A stretch of DNA of 64,000 nt from positions 19,913-83,912 of the forward strand of contig JAYTOI010000188.1 in assembly GCA_043747875.1 (NCBI GenBank), written 5' to 3'. Position numbers and translations under genes: made by a program. The DNA is from CADEED01 sp043747875. GTDB taxonomy: Bacteria; Pseudomonadota; Gammaproteobacteria; Steroidobacterales; Steroidobacteraceae. The notes beneath the pieces are model-generated. The model was not told the DNA's origin, ran no database searches, and saw only the letters and a list, made by a program, of their open reading frames with translations. How positions within the stretch are numbered: position 1 is the first letter of the stretch; the number at the start of each line of letters is the position of its first letter. This document shows, piece after piece, positions 1 through 9,293 of the stretch.

Positions 1-1
1 G

Positions 2-544
2 CCGCGCGCGCGCTTCATCCATCTCGTGCGGCATCCGGAGCGCGCGCTCGCCTCGCTGTGCGAGGCCTACGCGCGCGGCGGCCGCGCCGCGGAATTCGAC
101 GCCGTGGCGCATTCGGCGGCGCTCGCGGGTTCCATGCGGGCCGCGGCCCGAAACACACGCGCACTCGGATGTAACTATCTCATCATCCGCTACGAGGAAC
201 TCGTCGAGGACACGGCGGTGCAGATGGAACGCGTCCGCCGCTTCGCCGCGATAGACCCGTCGCCCACATTGCTCGTGCCGACCGCGGACGGCCGCGCCGT
301 GGCGGCGAATTCGTCGTTCGATGCGCCGCCCGCCGGAGTCGTGCGCGCGACGCGCTCGAGTGCGCTCGCGCCGCGGGAGCGACTCGTCGTCGACGCGATC
401 GCGGGCCGCTCGGCGCGCGCGCTGGGTTATCAGGTCGAAGGCGCAAGTGCCGCAGCGCGCGCCCGCACGCGCCTGCGGCATCTCGTACCGCTGACGCTGC
501 TGCGCCTGCGGGAGATCGGCCGCCACCTGCTGCACGCGCGCTGA
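2..544 (+). CDS. Sulfotransferase family protein, C-terminal part (5' truncated by window edge)
   Basis: The reading frame is open from base 2, so the N-terminus with the PAPS 5'-phosphosulfate loop lies outside the window; 180 residues remain. The sequence FIHLVRHPERALASLCEAY matches the 3'-phosphate-binding region of PAPS-dependent sulfotransferases (strand, R-[DH]-P, then a serine a few residues on). It is followed by a YLIIRYEELVED segment, which in this family precedes the final helices. Such enzymes move a sulfo group from PAPS to a hydroxyl or amine. The gene converges on the ABC exporter with an 11-bp gap. Its place beside the glycosyltransferase and radical SAM operon suggests tailoring of the same product, but this is inference. 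Confidence 0.75.
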   Translation, partial: PRARFIHLVRHPERALASLCEAYARGGRAAEFDAVAHSAALAGSMRAAARNTRALGCNYLIIRYEELVEDTAVQMERVRRFAAIDPSPTLLVPTADGRAVAANSSFDAPPAGVVRATRSSALAPRERLVVDAIAGRSARALGYQVEGASAAARARTRLRHLVPLTLLRLREIGRHLLHAR

Positions 545-555
545 TTGGAAACCGA

Positions 556-2319
556 TCACGCCGGTACCCGTCGAACAGTGTCGACGCCCCCTCCCGCGTG
601 CACGATCGAGCCTGCTTCCATCTCGAAGACCTGATCGCAGGCGCGCAGGGATTGCGGCCGATGCGCAATCAGGATCACAGTTTTGGCACCGCGCAGCGCG
701 CGCAGGTTCGCAATGATCTCCTGCTCGGCAAAGACGTCGAGCGCGCTCGTGATCTCGTCGAGCAGCAGTACCGGCGCATCGCGATATAACGCGCGCGCGA
801 TCGCGACGCGCTGCCGTTCTCCGACGCTGAGCCCGCGCGCGCCGCCGCCCACGGGTTCGTCGAGCCCGGCCGGCAGACGCCCGAAGAGCTCCTCGAGACC
901 CGCGAGCCGCGCAGCCTCGACGACGCGCGCGCGATCGACGCGGCCGTCCGCGGCGCCGAACGCGACGTTCTGCGCGAGCGTGCCTTCGAACAGGTACATC
1001 TGCTGCGGTACGTAGGCGATCTGCTCGTGCCATGCGGCGCGATTGCACGCATCGAGGACGCGGCCGTCGACGAGCACGCGCCCCGAATCGGGTTCGGACA
1101 ACCCAGCGATCAGGTCGATGAGCGTCGTCTTGCCGCAGCCGTTGCGACCGGTGATCGCGACCATCGATCCCACGGGGATACGCAGCGAGAGATCGCGCAG
1201 CGCCAGCGCGTCGCCCGGCGCATATCGAAACGAAACCGCATCGAGCTCGATTGCCACGCGCGGCGTGAACGCCGCCACGGGTTGCTGCCCGGGCGCGCGG
1301 GCGCTCGCGCAGGCCAGATCCGCCGCCACCTGCTCGAAATACACGCGGTTGGCGCGGATGCGGACGAAGGAGGCGAACATCTGCTGTGCCGACGGCAGCA
1401 GCCGGTATGCCGCGAAGCCGAGGAACGCCATCTGTGCGATCCAGACACTGGCCACGTTGCCTGCGCTCACGAACAGCGCCGCACCGACGAGACCGACGAT
1501 GGTCATCGCCTCGAGCGCGTAACGCGGGACCTGGGAGAAGGTCTGCATGCGCATGATCTGGCGGGAGATTCCGGCACACGAGGCCGCGAAAGACTCGACG
1601 AAATGCGACTGCCTGTGCAGCAGCATGACTTCCTTGACACCGCAGAGGCCATCCATCGCGAGCCGCGTACGCGCGTCGATCTGCTCGGCCTCGCGCGCTC
1701 CGATGCGCACGAGCCGCCGGCGCAGCGTCGAATAGAGCAGCGCGTATCCGCCGCCCAGCCAGACCAATGCCCAGAGGGCGAGCCACGGGCTCATCCACAC
1801 GACGGAGGCGAAGACGACCACGAGCACCATTGCGTTGGAGGTGAGGGAGATGAAGCTGTCGAGCACTCCATACGTGATGCGGTTGACCCAGAAGACTACG
1901 CGATTGAATACGTTCTCCACGCCGTGATGCGCGTGGAAGCGGTAGTCGCGATGCAGGTATTCCGCGAGCAGCGCCGCGTGCAGGCGATCGCCCACGCGCA
2001 TCGAGAAGCGCTGCATCTCGAGCGTGCCGCCGAGATTGATCGCGTTCGTGAGCGCGAACACGCCTACGAAGCCCGCGCCGAGCAGCAACGCGAGCTCGCG
2101 GTGCGTGGCCGGTCCCAGCAGCTCGCGCAGCCGCACCAGCGGCGCGTATCGCTCGAGGGCCTGTGGATCCGACAGCACCAGCAGAAAGGGAGCGAGCGAA
2201 GCCACGCCGATGAAGGTCGAAAGCGCCATGATCAGGCCGAGCACCTGCAGGCCGACGAGACGGCGGCGCTCGCGCGCATCGAGCATCCGCCACAGCGTGC
2301 GCAGCGCGCCGAGCCTCAT
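556..2319 (-). CDS. ABC exporter, fused permease and ATPase
   Basis: A 587-residue half-transporter of the type I exporter fold. The N-terminal half has about six hydrophobic membrane segments. The C-terminal nucleotide-binding domain shows Walker A GRNGCGKTT, signature LSVGERQR, Walker B VLLLDE and a switch histidine in IAHRP. The start is the ATG whose first four bases overlap the TGA of the upstream kinase-like gene (ATGA); a longer in-frame extension upstream is antisense-like low-complexity sequence and was not used. It is the last gene of the operon and probably exports the operon's product or flips a lipid-linked form of it. The substrate cannot be read from the sequence. Confidence 0.9.
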   Translation of the reverse strand: MRLGALRTLWRMLDARERRRLVGLQVLGLIMALSTFIGVASLAPFLLVLSDPQALERYAPLVRLRELLGPATHRELALLLGAGFVGVFALTNAINLGGTLEMQRFSMRVGDRLHAALLAEYLHRDYRFHAHHGVENVFNRVVFWVNRITYGVLDSFISLTSNAMVLVVVFASVVWMSPWLALWALVWLGGGYALLYSTLRRRLVRIGAREAEQIDARTRLAMDGLCGVKEVMLLHRQSHFVESFAASCAGISRQIMRMQTFSQVPRYALEAMTIVGLVGAALFVSAGNVASVWIAQMAFLGFAAYRLLPSAQQMFASFVRIRANRVYFEQVAADLACASARAPGQQPVAAFTPRVAIELDAVSFRYAPGDALALRDLSLRIPVGSMVAITGRNGCGKTTLIDLIAGLSEPDSGRVLVDGRVLDACNRAAWHEQIAYVPQQMYLFEGTLAQNVAFGAADGRVDRARVVEAARLAGLEELFGRLPAGLDEPVGGGARGLSVGERQRVAIARALYRDAPVLLLDEITSALDVFAEQEIIANLRALRGAKTVILIAHRPQSLRACDQVFEMEAGSIVHAGGGVDTVRRVPA

Positions 2320-3335
2320 GGTTCGCGCCACGCGGGCGCGCGTGGCGGCGGCAGCAATGCGCACGCGGCGCGCACCGAGTCCTCGATCTTCGGGCCGCGT
2401 AGCAGCCGGTACGCTCCAACGCGAGCGAGATGGCCTTCCAGCTCCGGCCAGTCTTGATGCCGCGCGGCGTATGGCTGCAGGCGTCTCAGCAGGCGTGCGT
2501 GCGCATCGGGAGTGATGCACCGCAGCTGCGAAGCAGCCTTCGAGCGCCCCGGCGACAAGACCAGCATTGCGACGATCTCGAACGGGCGCGGCGCGAGACT
2601 CGCGAGACCATGCCGGATATCGAGCTCGCGCTTGAGGGCGCCGCTGCGGCGCCGAATCATCGGCGCACGCTCGATGCGCGCGCGCACACGCGCGGAGCGC
2701 ACGAGGCGCACGCCGCTCGGCCGCACGTGCACGAATGCCGCCACGCCGGTGGCGCGCCGCTCTGCGGGGTGCACGAAAACACTGTCCTCGGCCAGTAACT
2801 CGAGGCCCTGCAACGCGGCGGCGAGCACGAAGCTCGACTTGCCTGCGCCGCTGTCACCGAGCAGCAGCAGACCGCGTCCGCGCCGGCCCACGCAGGCGGC
2901 ATGCAACGGCAGCAGCGACTGCGCCCGCGTCGCGAGCGTGATCGCCGCGAACTCGATGAGCTCGTATCGCACGTGGTACGGGTGCGCGAGCATGTCGCTC
3001 GACACCTGCACGACTGCCGCGTGGCGGCCGGGGTCGACGATCGCGAAGTTGTCGGCATCGACGGTCGCCACCAGGCATTCCACGCCGGACGTGAAGCGCG
3101 GCGCGGGCGGCACCGCGCGCGTCTTCGACGCGCGCGGTACGAGTCGCAGCTGAATGCGCAGCGCGCAGCGCGTGCGGCGCCAGCGGTGGCGCGGCAACCC
3201 GCCGAACGCGTGCACCGCGAGCGCGAGCAATCGCCGATCGTTGCTGCGGAACTCGACGTCCGCGCCGAGCACATACAGCGTGCGCGTTTCCGTCAGGCGC
3301 TCGCGCTCGCGGAACGGGTCGGCGATGTCGGTCAT
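2316..3335 (-). CDS. HPr kinase/phosphorylase-like P-loop kinase
   Basis: 339 residues. A Walker A loop GDSGAGKSS at residues 160-168 follows LLPLHAACVG, the typical lead-in of HprK C-terminal domain relatives. LLAEDSVFV at about 180-188 fits the second conserved acidic motif. The N-terminal 140 residues do not resemble the HprK N-terminal domain, and no HPr or PTS gene is nearby, so a role in carbon catabolite control is unlikely. HprK-like kinases of this kind occur in several natural-product and surface-polymer clusters, where they phosphorylate a peptide or small molecule. The gene overlaps both neighbours by 4 bp, so it is translationally coupled to the glycosyltransferase and the ABC exporter. 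The substrate is unknown. Confidence 0.75.
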   Translation of the reverse strand: MTDIADPFRERERLTETRTLYVLGADVEFRSNDRRLLALAVHAFGGLPRHRWRRTRCALRIQLRLVPRASKTRAVPPAPRFTSGVECLVATVDADNFAIVDPGRHAAVVQVSSDMLAHPYHVRYELIEFAAITLATRAQSLLPLHAACVGRRGRGLLLLGDSGAGKSSFVLAAALQGLELLAEDSVFVHPAERRATGVAAFVHVRPSGVRLVRSARVRARIERAPMIRRRSGALKRELDIRHGLASLAPRPFEIVAMLVLSPGRSKAASQLRCITPDAHARLLRRLQPYAARHQDWPELEGHLARVGAYRLLRGPKIEDSVRAACALLPPPRAPAWREP

Positions 3336-4474
3336 ACGCTGCGCCTGGCGTCCTCAGACCGCAGCATGCGTTCATAGGCGTCCGCGAGTTTGCGGCCCAA
3401 CGCGGCTTCCGACGCCTCGGCCTCGAAACGCGCGCGCGCCTGCGCGCGCAGCACGGCGCGCGGACGACTCGAGAGATCTCGCAATGCCGCCACGAGCGCG
3501 TGCGCATCGCCGCGCGGCCACAGCACACCTGCTCCCGCCTCGGCGTCGCCGAGCAGCGCACGCGACGAGGGAATGTCGCTAGCCGCCGTCGGCAGCCCGC
3601 TCGCGAGCGCCTCGAGCAGCGAAAAGTTGCAGCCCTCGCGATGGCTCGCGAGCACAAAGACGTCCGCGGCGCGCATGAGCTCTTGCACACGCTCGCGCGG
3701 CACCCGGCCCAGCAGACGCACACGCTCGCGCAGACGCGCGTCGGCCGCCACGCGCGCCTCGACGGCGCGCAGCAGCGGTGCGGTGGCGAAGCAGCACGTC
3801 AACGTGAGCGCTGGCAGCTCCTGCGCCGCCAGCGCGACCGCGTCGAGCACGGTCATTGGATCCTTGTTCGCGTCGAGATGGCCGACCCAGAGCACGGCCG
3901 GATCGCCGCGCACACCCGTCGCCGCGCGCGCGCCATCGCGGTCGCCGGGCGCGAACGTGGTCGTGGATTCCGGGATCTCGAACACCGGCTTGCGCGCGTC
4001 GAGTACGCCCGCAGAGATGAAAGGCGCCGCCTGGTCGCGCGCGGCGAAGACGACGGCTGAGGCCGCCTCGAGCCCGCGCCGCTGCTGCGGCCGGCGCCAG
4101 AAGCGCGCGGGCCCGCCCGCATGGTCCTGCACGAGGATCGGCGCGTGCGGCACGAGCGCGCGCAGCCCGATCACTTCGCGCGCGAAGCCGAGGCCGTGCA
4201 CGTGGTAAACGTCGGCACCGAGCGTACCGAGCAGCGCCGCGAACCGCGCGCTGCGCGTGAGCGGGGCGCCTTCGGCATCGGGAGCGATGAAGTGGTAGTC
4301 GACGCGGTCGCGCGCGACGTGCGCCTCGACCATGCTGGCCTGCACGACGCTCACGCGTGGGCCTGCGCGCGCGGCAGCGCGCGCCACATCGGCGAGCGCA
4401 TGCCAGTCCGTCAGCAACCGCTCCGGCGGCCGCCGCTCCGCATCGACGAAGAAGCTCAATTGCAGGACGTGCAT
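3332..4474 (-). CDS. Family 4 glycosyltransferase
   Basis: 380 residues with the GT-B two-domain layout. The N-terminal domain includes ADVYHVHGLGF (about 85-95). The C-terminal domain has LWVGHLDANKDP, the RVRLLGRVPRERVQELMRAADVF region, and the GT4 donor-site motif HREGCNFSLLEALASGLP with its E-x7-E spacing. It likely transfers a sugar from a nucleotide-sugar donor with retention. It starts 14 bp after the upstream radical SAM gene ends, the only sizeable gap in this part of the operon. It implies that the operon's product carries a sugar. Confidence 0.85.
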   Translation of the reverse strand: MHVLQLSFFVDAERRPPERLLTDWHALADVARAAARAGPRVSVVQASMVEAHVARDRVDYHFIAPDAEGAPLTRSARFAALLGTLGADVYHVHGLGFAREVIGLRALVPHAPILVQDHAGGPARFWRRPQQRRGLEAASAVVFAARDQAAPFISAGVLDARKPVFEIPESTTTFAPGDRDGARAATGVRGDPAVLWVGHLDANKDPMTVLDAVALAAQELPALTLTCCFATAPLLRAVEARVAADARLRERVRLLGRVPRERVQELMRAADVFVLASHREGCNFSLLEALASGLPTAASDIPSSRALLGDAEAGAGVLWPRGDAHALVAALRDLSSRPRAVLRAQARARFEAEASEAALGRKLADAYERMLRSEDARRSV

Positions 4475-4487
4475 CGCGGCCGCTGCA

Positions 4488-6002
4488 TCAGATGCTCGAC
4501 ACGCGCGGATCGAGCAGGCGCACGAGGTTCTGCGAGGCCATGAGCTCCCATGGCCGGTCGTAGCGGCGCAGCGAGTACCGCCAGCTCGCGAGGCCGCGCA
4601 GCGCGAGCTTCACCCACGCGGGCGACCGCGTGTCCTGCACAGTCGGGAAGCGGCAGCGCAGGACCGTGACGAAATCGCGGATGTGGCGCCGCAATCGTTC
4701 GCTGACCCACGGCGCGTCGGCGTGACAGGCATATTCCACCCACTGCGGCTTGCACCATTCCTCCGCGCTGCACGGAAAAACCACCGGTTCGCCGTGCACG
4801 TCGTGCAGCATGGACGGCACGCGACGCTCGCCATCCGGTACGGCGGAGGCGGGCAGCGGCGTGTACACGTAGACGATGATCTCCGACTGCGGATTCACTT
4901 TCTTGATCTCGCGGATGAAGTCGAAGGTGCGCTGCGTCTCGCCTTCTGGATCGTGCGGCGGCGCGACCATGAACGACAGCTCGGGTATCACTCCTTGCGC
5001 GCGGCACAGTTGCGCGACGGCGAGCGTCTGGTCCGCGCGCGTGCCTTTGCGGATTTGCCGCAGCATGGTGTCGCTCGGCGATTCGGCGCCGATGTATGCC
5101 ATGCGCAGCCCGCTGCGCCGCACGAGCTTCCACGAGCCCGCCGAGAGGCCGAGCAACGCGTCGGCACGCGCGTAACACCACCACGGCAGCTCGTGACGCG
5201 CCATCACCTCGAGCAGCGGCACCATGTCTTCCTCGCGATCGAAGAAGTTGTGGTCGTAATACTGGATCGAATCGGCACCGAGGCCGTGTTTGAGATAGCG
5301 CAGATCGGCGTCCAGCCGCTCGGCATCGGGCAGCGCGGTACCCCCGCGGAACAGCGCTGCGACGCCGCAGAACGTGCACCGGAAGCGACATCCGACGGAG
5401 GCCTGGTGCGCGGCGGTGCGCGCCCCGAGGAAGCTCCGCACCAGGTAGCGACGCGGGTCGCCGAGCAGGTCGTACGGCAGCGGTCCCACTTTGCGCGCGT
5501 TGCCGAACTTCGCGCTCGGCGTAACGTGGACGTCGCCGCGCTCGCGGTCGCGGAAGCACAGTCCGGGGATGGCGGCGAGCTGCGCGCCCCCCGTATCGGG
5601 CAGCGCCGCCAGCAGGCTCCTCAATACGTGTTCGCCCTCACCGCGGATGGCGAAGTCGACGTAGTCGTTGTTGAGCGCGGCCTGCGGATAGAGCGTCGGG
5701 AAGTACCCGCCCCATACGATGGGCAGCGCGGGGTGCCGTGCGCGGATCGCGCGCGACAGCTCGATCGCGGGCGCGAGCTGAGGCCCGCCCATGACGGTGA
5801 GACCCACCGCACGGAAGCGGGCACCGTCGATCAGGCGCAGCGCGGCGGGCACCGTGTCGCGCGTGACGTTGCCATCGAGCATCGTGACGTCGTGCTCGTC
5901 GCGCAGCGCGGCAGCCAGCGCAAGCACCGACAATGGAAAACGCGCGTTGCGCGCGGAGGTGATCGTCGGATTGACGAGTAGGACGCTCGAGGCCGCGCTC
6001 AC
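4488..6002 (-). CDS. B12-binding-domain radical SAM protein
   Basis: 504 residues. The N-terminal 170 residues form a Rossmann-like cobalamin-binding-type domain (SVLLVNPTI at the start, VGLTVMGGP, LPIVWGGYFPTLYP). The radical SAM core carries CxxxCxxC as CRFRCTFC (Cys205, Cys209, Cys212). The GTG start overlaps the TGA of the upstream paralogue (GTGA); an ATG farther upstream would lie inside that gene. No DxHxxG motif is visible, as in many members of this class that bind B12 base-off without a lower histidine. The class includes methyltransferases and ring-modifying enzymes. The specific reaction is unknown. Confidence 0.85.
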   Translation of the reverse strand: MSAASSVLLVNPTITSARNARFPLSVLALAAALRDEHDVTMLDGNVTRDTVPAALRLIDGARFRAVGLTVMGGPQLAPAIELSRAIRARHPALPIVWGGYFPTLYPQAALNNDYVDFAIRGEGEHVLRSLLAALPDTGGAQLAAIPGLCFRDRERGDVHVTPSAKFGNARKVGPLPYDLLGDPRRYLVRSFLGARTAAHQASVGCRFRCTFCGVAALFRGGTALPDAERLDADLRYLKHGLGADSIQYYDHNFFDREEDMVPLLEVMARHELPWWCYARADALLGLSAGSWKLVRRSGLRMAYIGAESPSDTMLRQIRKGTRADQTLAVAQLCRAQGVIPELSFMVAPPHDPEGETQRTFDFIREIKKVNPQSEIIVYVYTPLPASAVPDGERRVPSMLHDVHGEPVVFPCSAEEWCKPQWVEYACHADAPWVSERLRRHIRDFVTVLRCRFPTVQDTRSPAWVKLALRGLASWRYSLRRYDRPWELMASQNLVRLLDPRVSSI

Positions 6003-7450
6003 GAGAGCTTCTGCCGCGGGAACAGCATCTGCATGACGTGCATCTCGATCGGAAAACGATAGTCGTTGCGTCGGCATCGCATGCGCGCGAGGCCGCGCAG
6101 CAACGAGCGCCGCTTCGACGCGAGGTCGAGAAAGAACTTGAAGCGCTCGATGAGCCGGTATTTCTCGGCCGACACCCACGGACCCGGCAGGCCCGCGACG
6201 AAATCGAAGCGCGACCAGTCGGTGAGCGAATCGGGAAGCTCGAAGCCGCGCGCGACCGCCTCGGTGACGATGGCGCTGCCGGGATAGGGTTTGAAATAAA
6301 AGATAGGCGTGTCGAAGGAGCTGCTCATCGCGCGCAGCTGCTTCGCCACATCGATGGTCTGGGCGACGCTTGCGTCGCTCTCATCGGGGAAGCCGACGAT
6401 GAACGGGAAATTTCCGGCGATGCCGAGGTCACGCATCTTGCGCGCAGTGTGGAATACTTCGTCGAGCGTGACGTCCTTCTTGATGCGCTTGAGCATCTCC
6501 GGATCGCCGGATTCGACCCCGACCAGCAGGCGGCGCAGGCCGGACTTGAGCGACAGCTCCCAGACGTCGTCGGGCAGGCGCACGCCCTGGTCGGCGCGCA
6601 TCGTGGCCGCCCACGTGAATTTCATGCCGGACTCGACGATCTGCTCCGCCATCGCCCGCACGCGCTCGCGCTTGGTGAAAAACGTCTCGTCCTGGAAGTT
6701 GAGATCGTCGAACTGGTACTTGTCCCAGAGCGCACGCAGCTTCCCGACCATCGAGGTGGGATCGAGCCCCACCCATTTGCGCCCGTAGACGAATGGATCG
6801 GAGCAGAAGGCACAGCGGAAATTGCAGCCCTGCGAGGAGATGTAGTCGAGCTGCCGCTTGCCCTTGAGCGCGTAGTACTTCTCGACGGGAATCAGGTCGT
6901 AGTTGTGCGGCCGGAAGCGGTCGAGCGGCAGCAGCGCGCGCGGCGGATTTACATGCACGCTGCCGTCACCGCGACGGAACATGCACCCCGCGCAGCCTTC
7001 GAGCGATTGGCCGGCCGCCAGACGCGCAACGATGTCCGCGAAGGTGGCCTCACCCTGCGCCTGCACCGTGATGTCGACGCAGGACTCACGCAGGCATTCG
7101 CGGCCGAACATCGACGGGTGCCAGCCGCCCCAGACTACCGGCAGGTCGGGGCGATGCCGCTTGACGGCGCGTGAGATGCGCAACGCATCGGAGATCGGCG
7201 CGCCCGTCAGGACGGTGACACCGACGCACACCGCTTCCGGCAGATGCGCGGCCAGCGTCTTTTCGGGATCGGGATCGATGCGCCCGTCGACGATGATCAC
7301 CTCGTACCGGGCCGGATCGAGTTCCGAGCCGATGGCGACGAGCGCCAGCGGCATCGTGAAAAACACCGCGCGCGGGTTGTAGAGCAGCACCTTGATGCGC
7401 CTGTCCGTGGAGGCCTTGCATGCCGGCGCGTTCTTCACTTCATCGTTCAT
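5999..7450 (-). CDS. B12-binding-domain radical SAM protein (second paralogue)
   Basis: 483 residues with an N-terminal B12-type domain (KVLLYNPRAVFF, VCVGVTVLTGAP, LPVVWGGWHPSMF) followed by a radical SAM domain with CNFRCAFC (Cys209, Cys213, Cys216). FNFQDETFFTKRERV-like sequence (DLNFQDETFF) and VGVESGDPEML are core elements of the BchE/methyltransferase-like group. The ATG overlaps the amidohydrolase stop, and the gene's own TGA overlaps the next gene's GTG. Two adjacent paralogues suggest two successive radical methylations or rearrangements on one scaffold, which is inference. Confidence 0.87.
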   Translation of the reverse strand: MNDEVKNAPACKASTDRRIKVLLYNPRAVFFTMPLALVAIGSELDPARYEVIIVDGRIDPDPEKTLAAHLPEAVCVGVTVLTGAPISDALRISRAVKRHRPDLPVVWGGWHPSMFGRECLRESCVDITVQAQGEATFADIVARLAAGQSLEGCAGCMFRRGDGSVHVNPPRALLPLDRFRPHNYDLIPVEKYYALKGKRQLDYISSQGCNFRCAFCSDPFVYGRKWVGLDPTSMVGKLRALWDKYQFDDLNFQDETFFTKRERVRAMAEQIVESGMKFTWAATMRADQGVRLPDDVWELSLKSGLRRLLVGVESGDPEMLKRIKKDVTLDEVFHTARKMRDLGIAGNFPFIVGFPDESDASVAQTIDVAKQLRAMSSSFDTPIFYFKPYPGSAIVTEAVARGFELPDSLTDWSRFDFVAGLPGPWVSAEKYRLIERFKFFLDLASKRRSLLRGLARMRCRRNDYRFPIEMHVMQMLFPRQKLS

Positions 7451-8628
7451 GCGGCTCTCCCTGCCACTACAGTCATTTCGAGTCCCGGCTCGTGCACCGC
7501 CAACGCCTGCATGCCCGCGGCGATCTCACGCGCCAGCACCTTGTGCCGGCCATCGAGGCGGATGGACACGCATTCGCCGTCCGCGCACAGCGCCTCGGCG
7601 AGGTCGGCGTCACCGTAGCGCAGCTGGCCGCCCACCACCACCGCGCGCAGGTCCGCGCGCGTCGCGTGCGCAAGCGGCATGCCGGCGGGCAGCACGACCA
7701 GATCCGCGCGCGCGCCGGGCACGAGCATGCCGCAGTCGCCGAGGCGCAGCAGCCGCGCGTTGTCTCGCGTCACGAGGGCCTCGAGCGCGGGCGCACAGGC
7801 CGGGAACGCCGCGAGCGCAACGCCGAGCTCCTCGAGCAGGTCGCGCGAGCCGCTGATGCGCGAATCGCTGCCGAATGCGAGCCGCCCCTGCGCGAGCAGC
7901 GGTGCCGGATCGAGCGTGCGGCCGAACAGAAACAGGTTCGACGCCGGACACCAGATGAGCGCTCCGCCCGCGGCGCACAGCCGCTCGAGCTGTCCACGAT
8001 CGAACGCCAGACCGTGCACCAGCACGGTATTGGCGCCGATGCAGCCGAGGGCTTCGAGGCGCTCGAATTCGCCGGCCGCCCCCGCATCGACGCCTTCGCC
8101 GGCATGCACGATCCACGGCCGGTCGCGCGGCGCGCGCGCATGCGACGCGCGCAACTCGGCGTCGGTGTTGAGTCCGGGGGAATGTGCCCAGCCGTAGTCG
8201 GCGAGTACGCGCACCGGGAATTCATCGCGGGCGAGCTGCGGCAGGAATTCGTCGTGATGGCACACGGTCGTAACGCCCGACAGCAGGTTCTTGAGCCCGC
8301 CCATGTAGAGCCGTGCGGCCGAATCGGCGGTGCTCGCGGCCGCGAGACGCGCATCGCGGGCGCGGTGCGCCGAAACATCGGCTATCCACTCGCCGGCATT
8401 GCGATGCTTGTCGCGATACTTCGTGTGCGCGAAATTGTTGAACTGCAGATGGTCGTGCGCGTTGATGAGTCCGGGCAACAGCCGCTCGCCGTGCAAGTCC
8501 ACCACGAGGTCGCCACGCGCGGGCGCGGTGTTGACGCCGGCGACGTGGCCGCCGTCGATGCGCACGCAGACCCGCTCGCCCTCCATGCTCGCATTGGTCA
8601 AGGCGACCGGACGCCCCGCGCCGCTCAT
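7447..8628 (-). CDS. Metal-dependent amidohydrolase
   Basis: 393 residues. GLINAHDHLQFNN carries the HxH metal-binding pair that ends strand 1 of the amidohydrolase barrel. VHAGEG supplies a metal histidine, TVLVHGLAF another, and GSDSRISG the catalytic aspartate. The C-terminal beta-sandwich, ending GARADLVVLPAG, is typical of the guanine deaminase/chlorohydrolase branch. It hydrolyses a C-N (or C-Cl) bond. It sits between a methyltransferase and radical SAM genes with 4-bp overlaps on both sides, so it probably acts in the same pathway, not in purine salvage. Confidence 0.85.
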   Translation of the reverse strand: MSGAGRPVALTNASMEGERVCVRIDGGHVAGVNTAPARGDLVVDLHGERLLPGLINAHDHLQFNNFAHTKYRDKHRNAGEWIADVSAHRARDARLAAASTADSAARLYMGGLKNLLSGVTTVCHHDEFLPQLARDEFPVRVLADYGWAHSPGLNTDAELRASHARAPRDRPWIVHAGEGVDAGAAGEFERLEALGCIGANTVLVHGLAFDRGQLERLCAAGGALIWCPASNLFLFGRTLDPAPLLAQGRLAFGSDSRISGSRDLLEELGVALAAFPACAPALEALVTRDNARLLRLGDCGMLVPGARADLVVLPAGMPLAHATRADLRAVVVGGQLRYGDADLAEALCADGECVSIRLDGRHKVLAREIAAGMQALAVHEPGLEMTVVAGRAA

Positions 8629-9293
8629 GTGGGCGCATCCGCGCGAACGACCAGCACCAGCGGCGTACCGTGCCACTCGCGGTAGAAACGTTCGGAGCCC
8701 TCGAACTGTGCGTGCATCTCGATGCCGGCGCGGAGCTCGGATACGCACGTGCCACGAAAGCCGGCCGCCGCGAGCGCAGCGCGGTGCGCCGCCACTTCGA
8801 AGCCGTCGCGCGGCAGCGAGAAGCGCGCACCCGTGGCGTCTCGAAAGCCACGTTCGAGTCCGCGGCGCGTCGCCTCCGGATGAAAGTCCGAATACGCGAG
8901 CGCACCGCCGGGCAGCAGTACGCGGGCGATCTCGTGCATGCAGCGGACCAGGTCGCTCGCGTGGCCGAGCGCGAGGCCCGCCACCACCACGTCGAAAGCG
9001 TCGGCGCGCAGCGGCAGATCGGTGAGATCGCCGCGCACGCGCTCGCCCGCGCCCATCGCCGCGAGCATGGCCGGCGAGTAGTCGAGCGCGACGACCTGGC
9101 GCGCACCGCGCTGCCGCGCGAGACGTGAATAGCGGCCGGTGCCGCAGGCCAGGTCGAGCACGGTCTTGTCGCGGAGCGCGGGCAGCGCGGCGAGCACCGC
9201 CTGCTGTTCCACTTCCATGAGCGGGTTGTGCGGCTCGGGCGCGTACACCGGCGCCCAACGCTCGTACAACTCATGCGTGCCAAGGCCGCTCAT
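8625..9293 (-). CDS. Class I SAM-dependent methyltransferase
   Basis: 222 residues. Motif I is TVLDLACGTGRYS. VVALDYSPAML gives the acidic residue that binds the SAM ribose, and the post-I region DLTDLPLRADAFDVVVAGLALGH is typical of the UbiE/Methyltransf_11 group. The chosen ATG overlaps the upstream radical SAM stop (ATGA); the in-frame extension before it would run through that gene. The substrate is unknown. Confidence 0.85.
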   Translation of the reverse strand: MSGLGTHELYERWAPVYAPEPHNPLMEVEQQAVLAALPALRDKTVLDLACGTGRYSRLARQRGARQVVALDYSPAMLAAMGAGERVRGDLTDLPLRADAFDVVVAGLALGHASDLVRCMHEIARVLLPGGALAYSDFHPEATRRGLERGFRDATGARFSLPRDGFEVAAHRAALAAAGFRGTCVSELRAGIEMHAQFEGSERFYREWHGTPLVLVVRADAPT

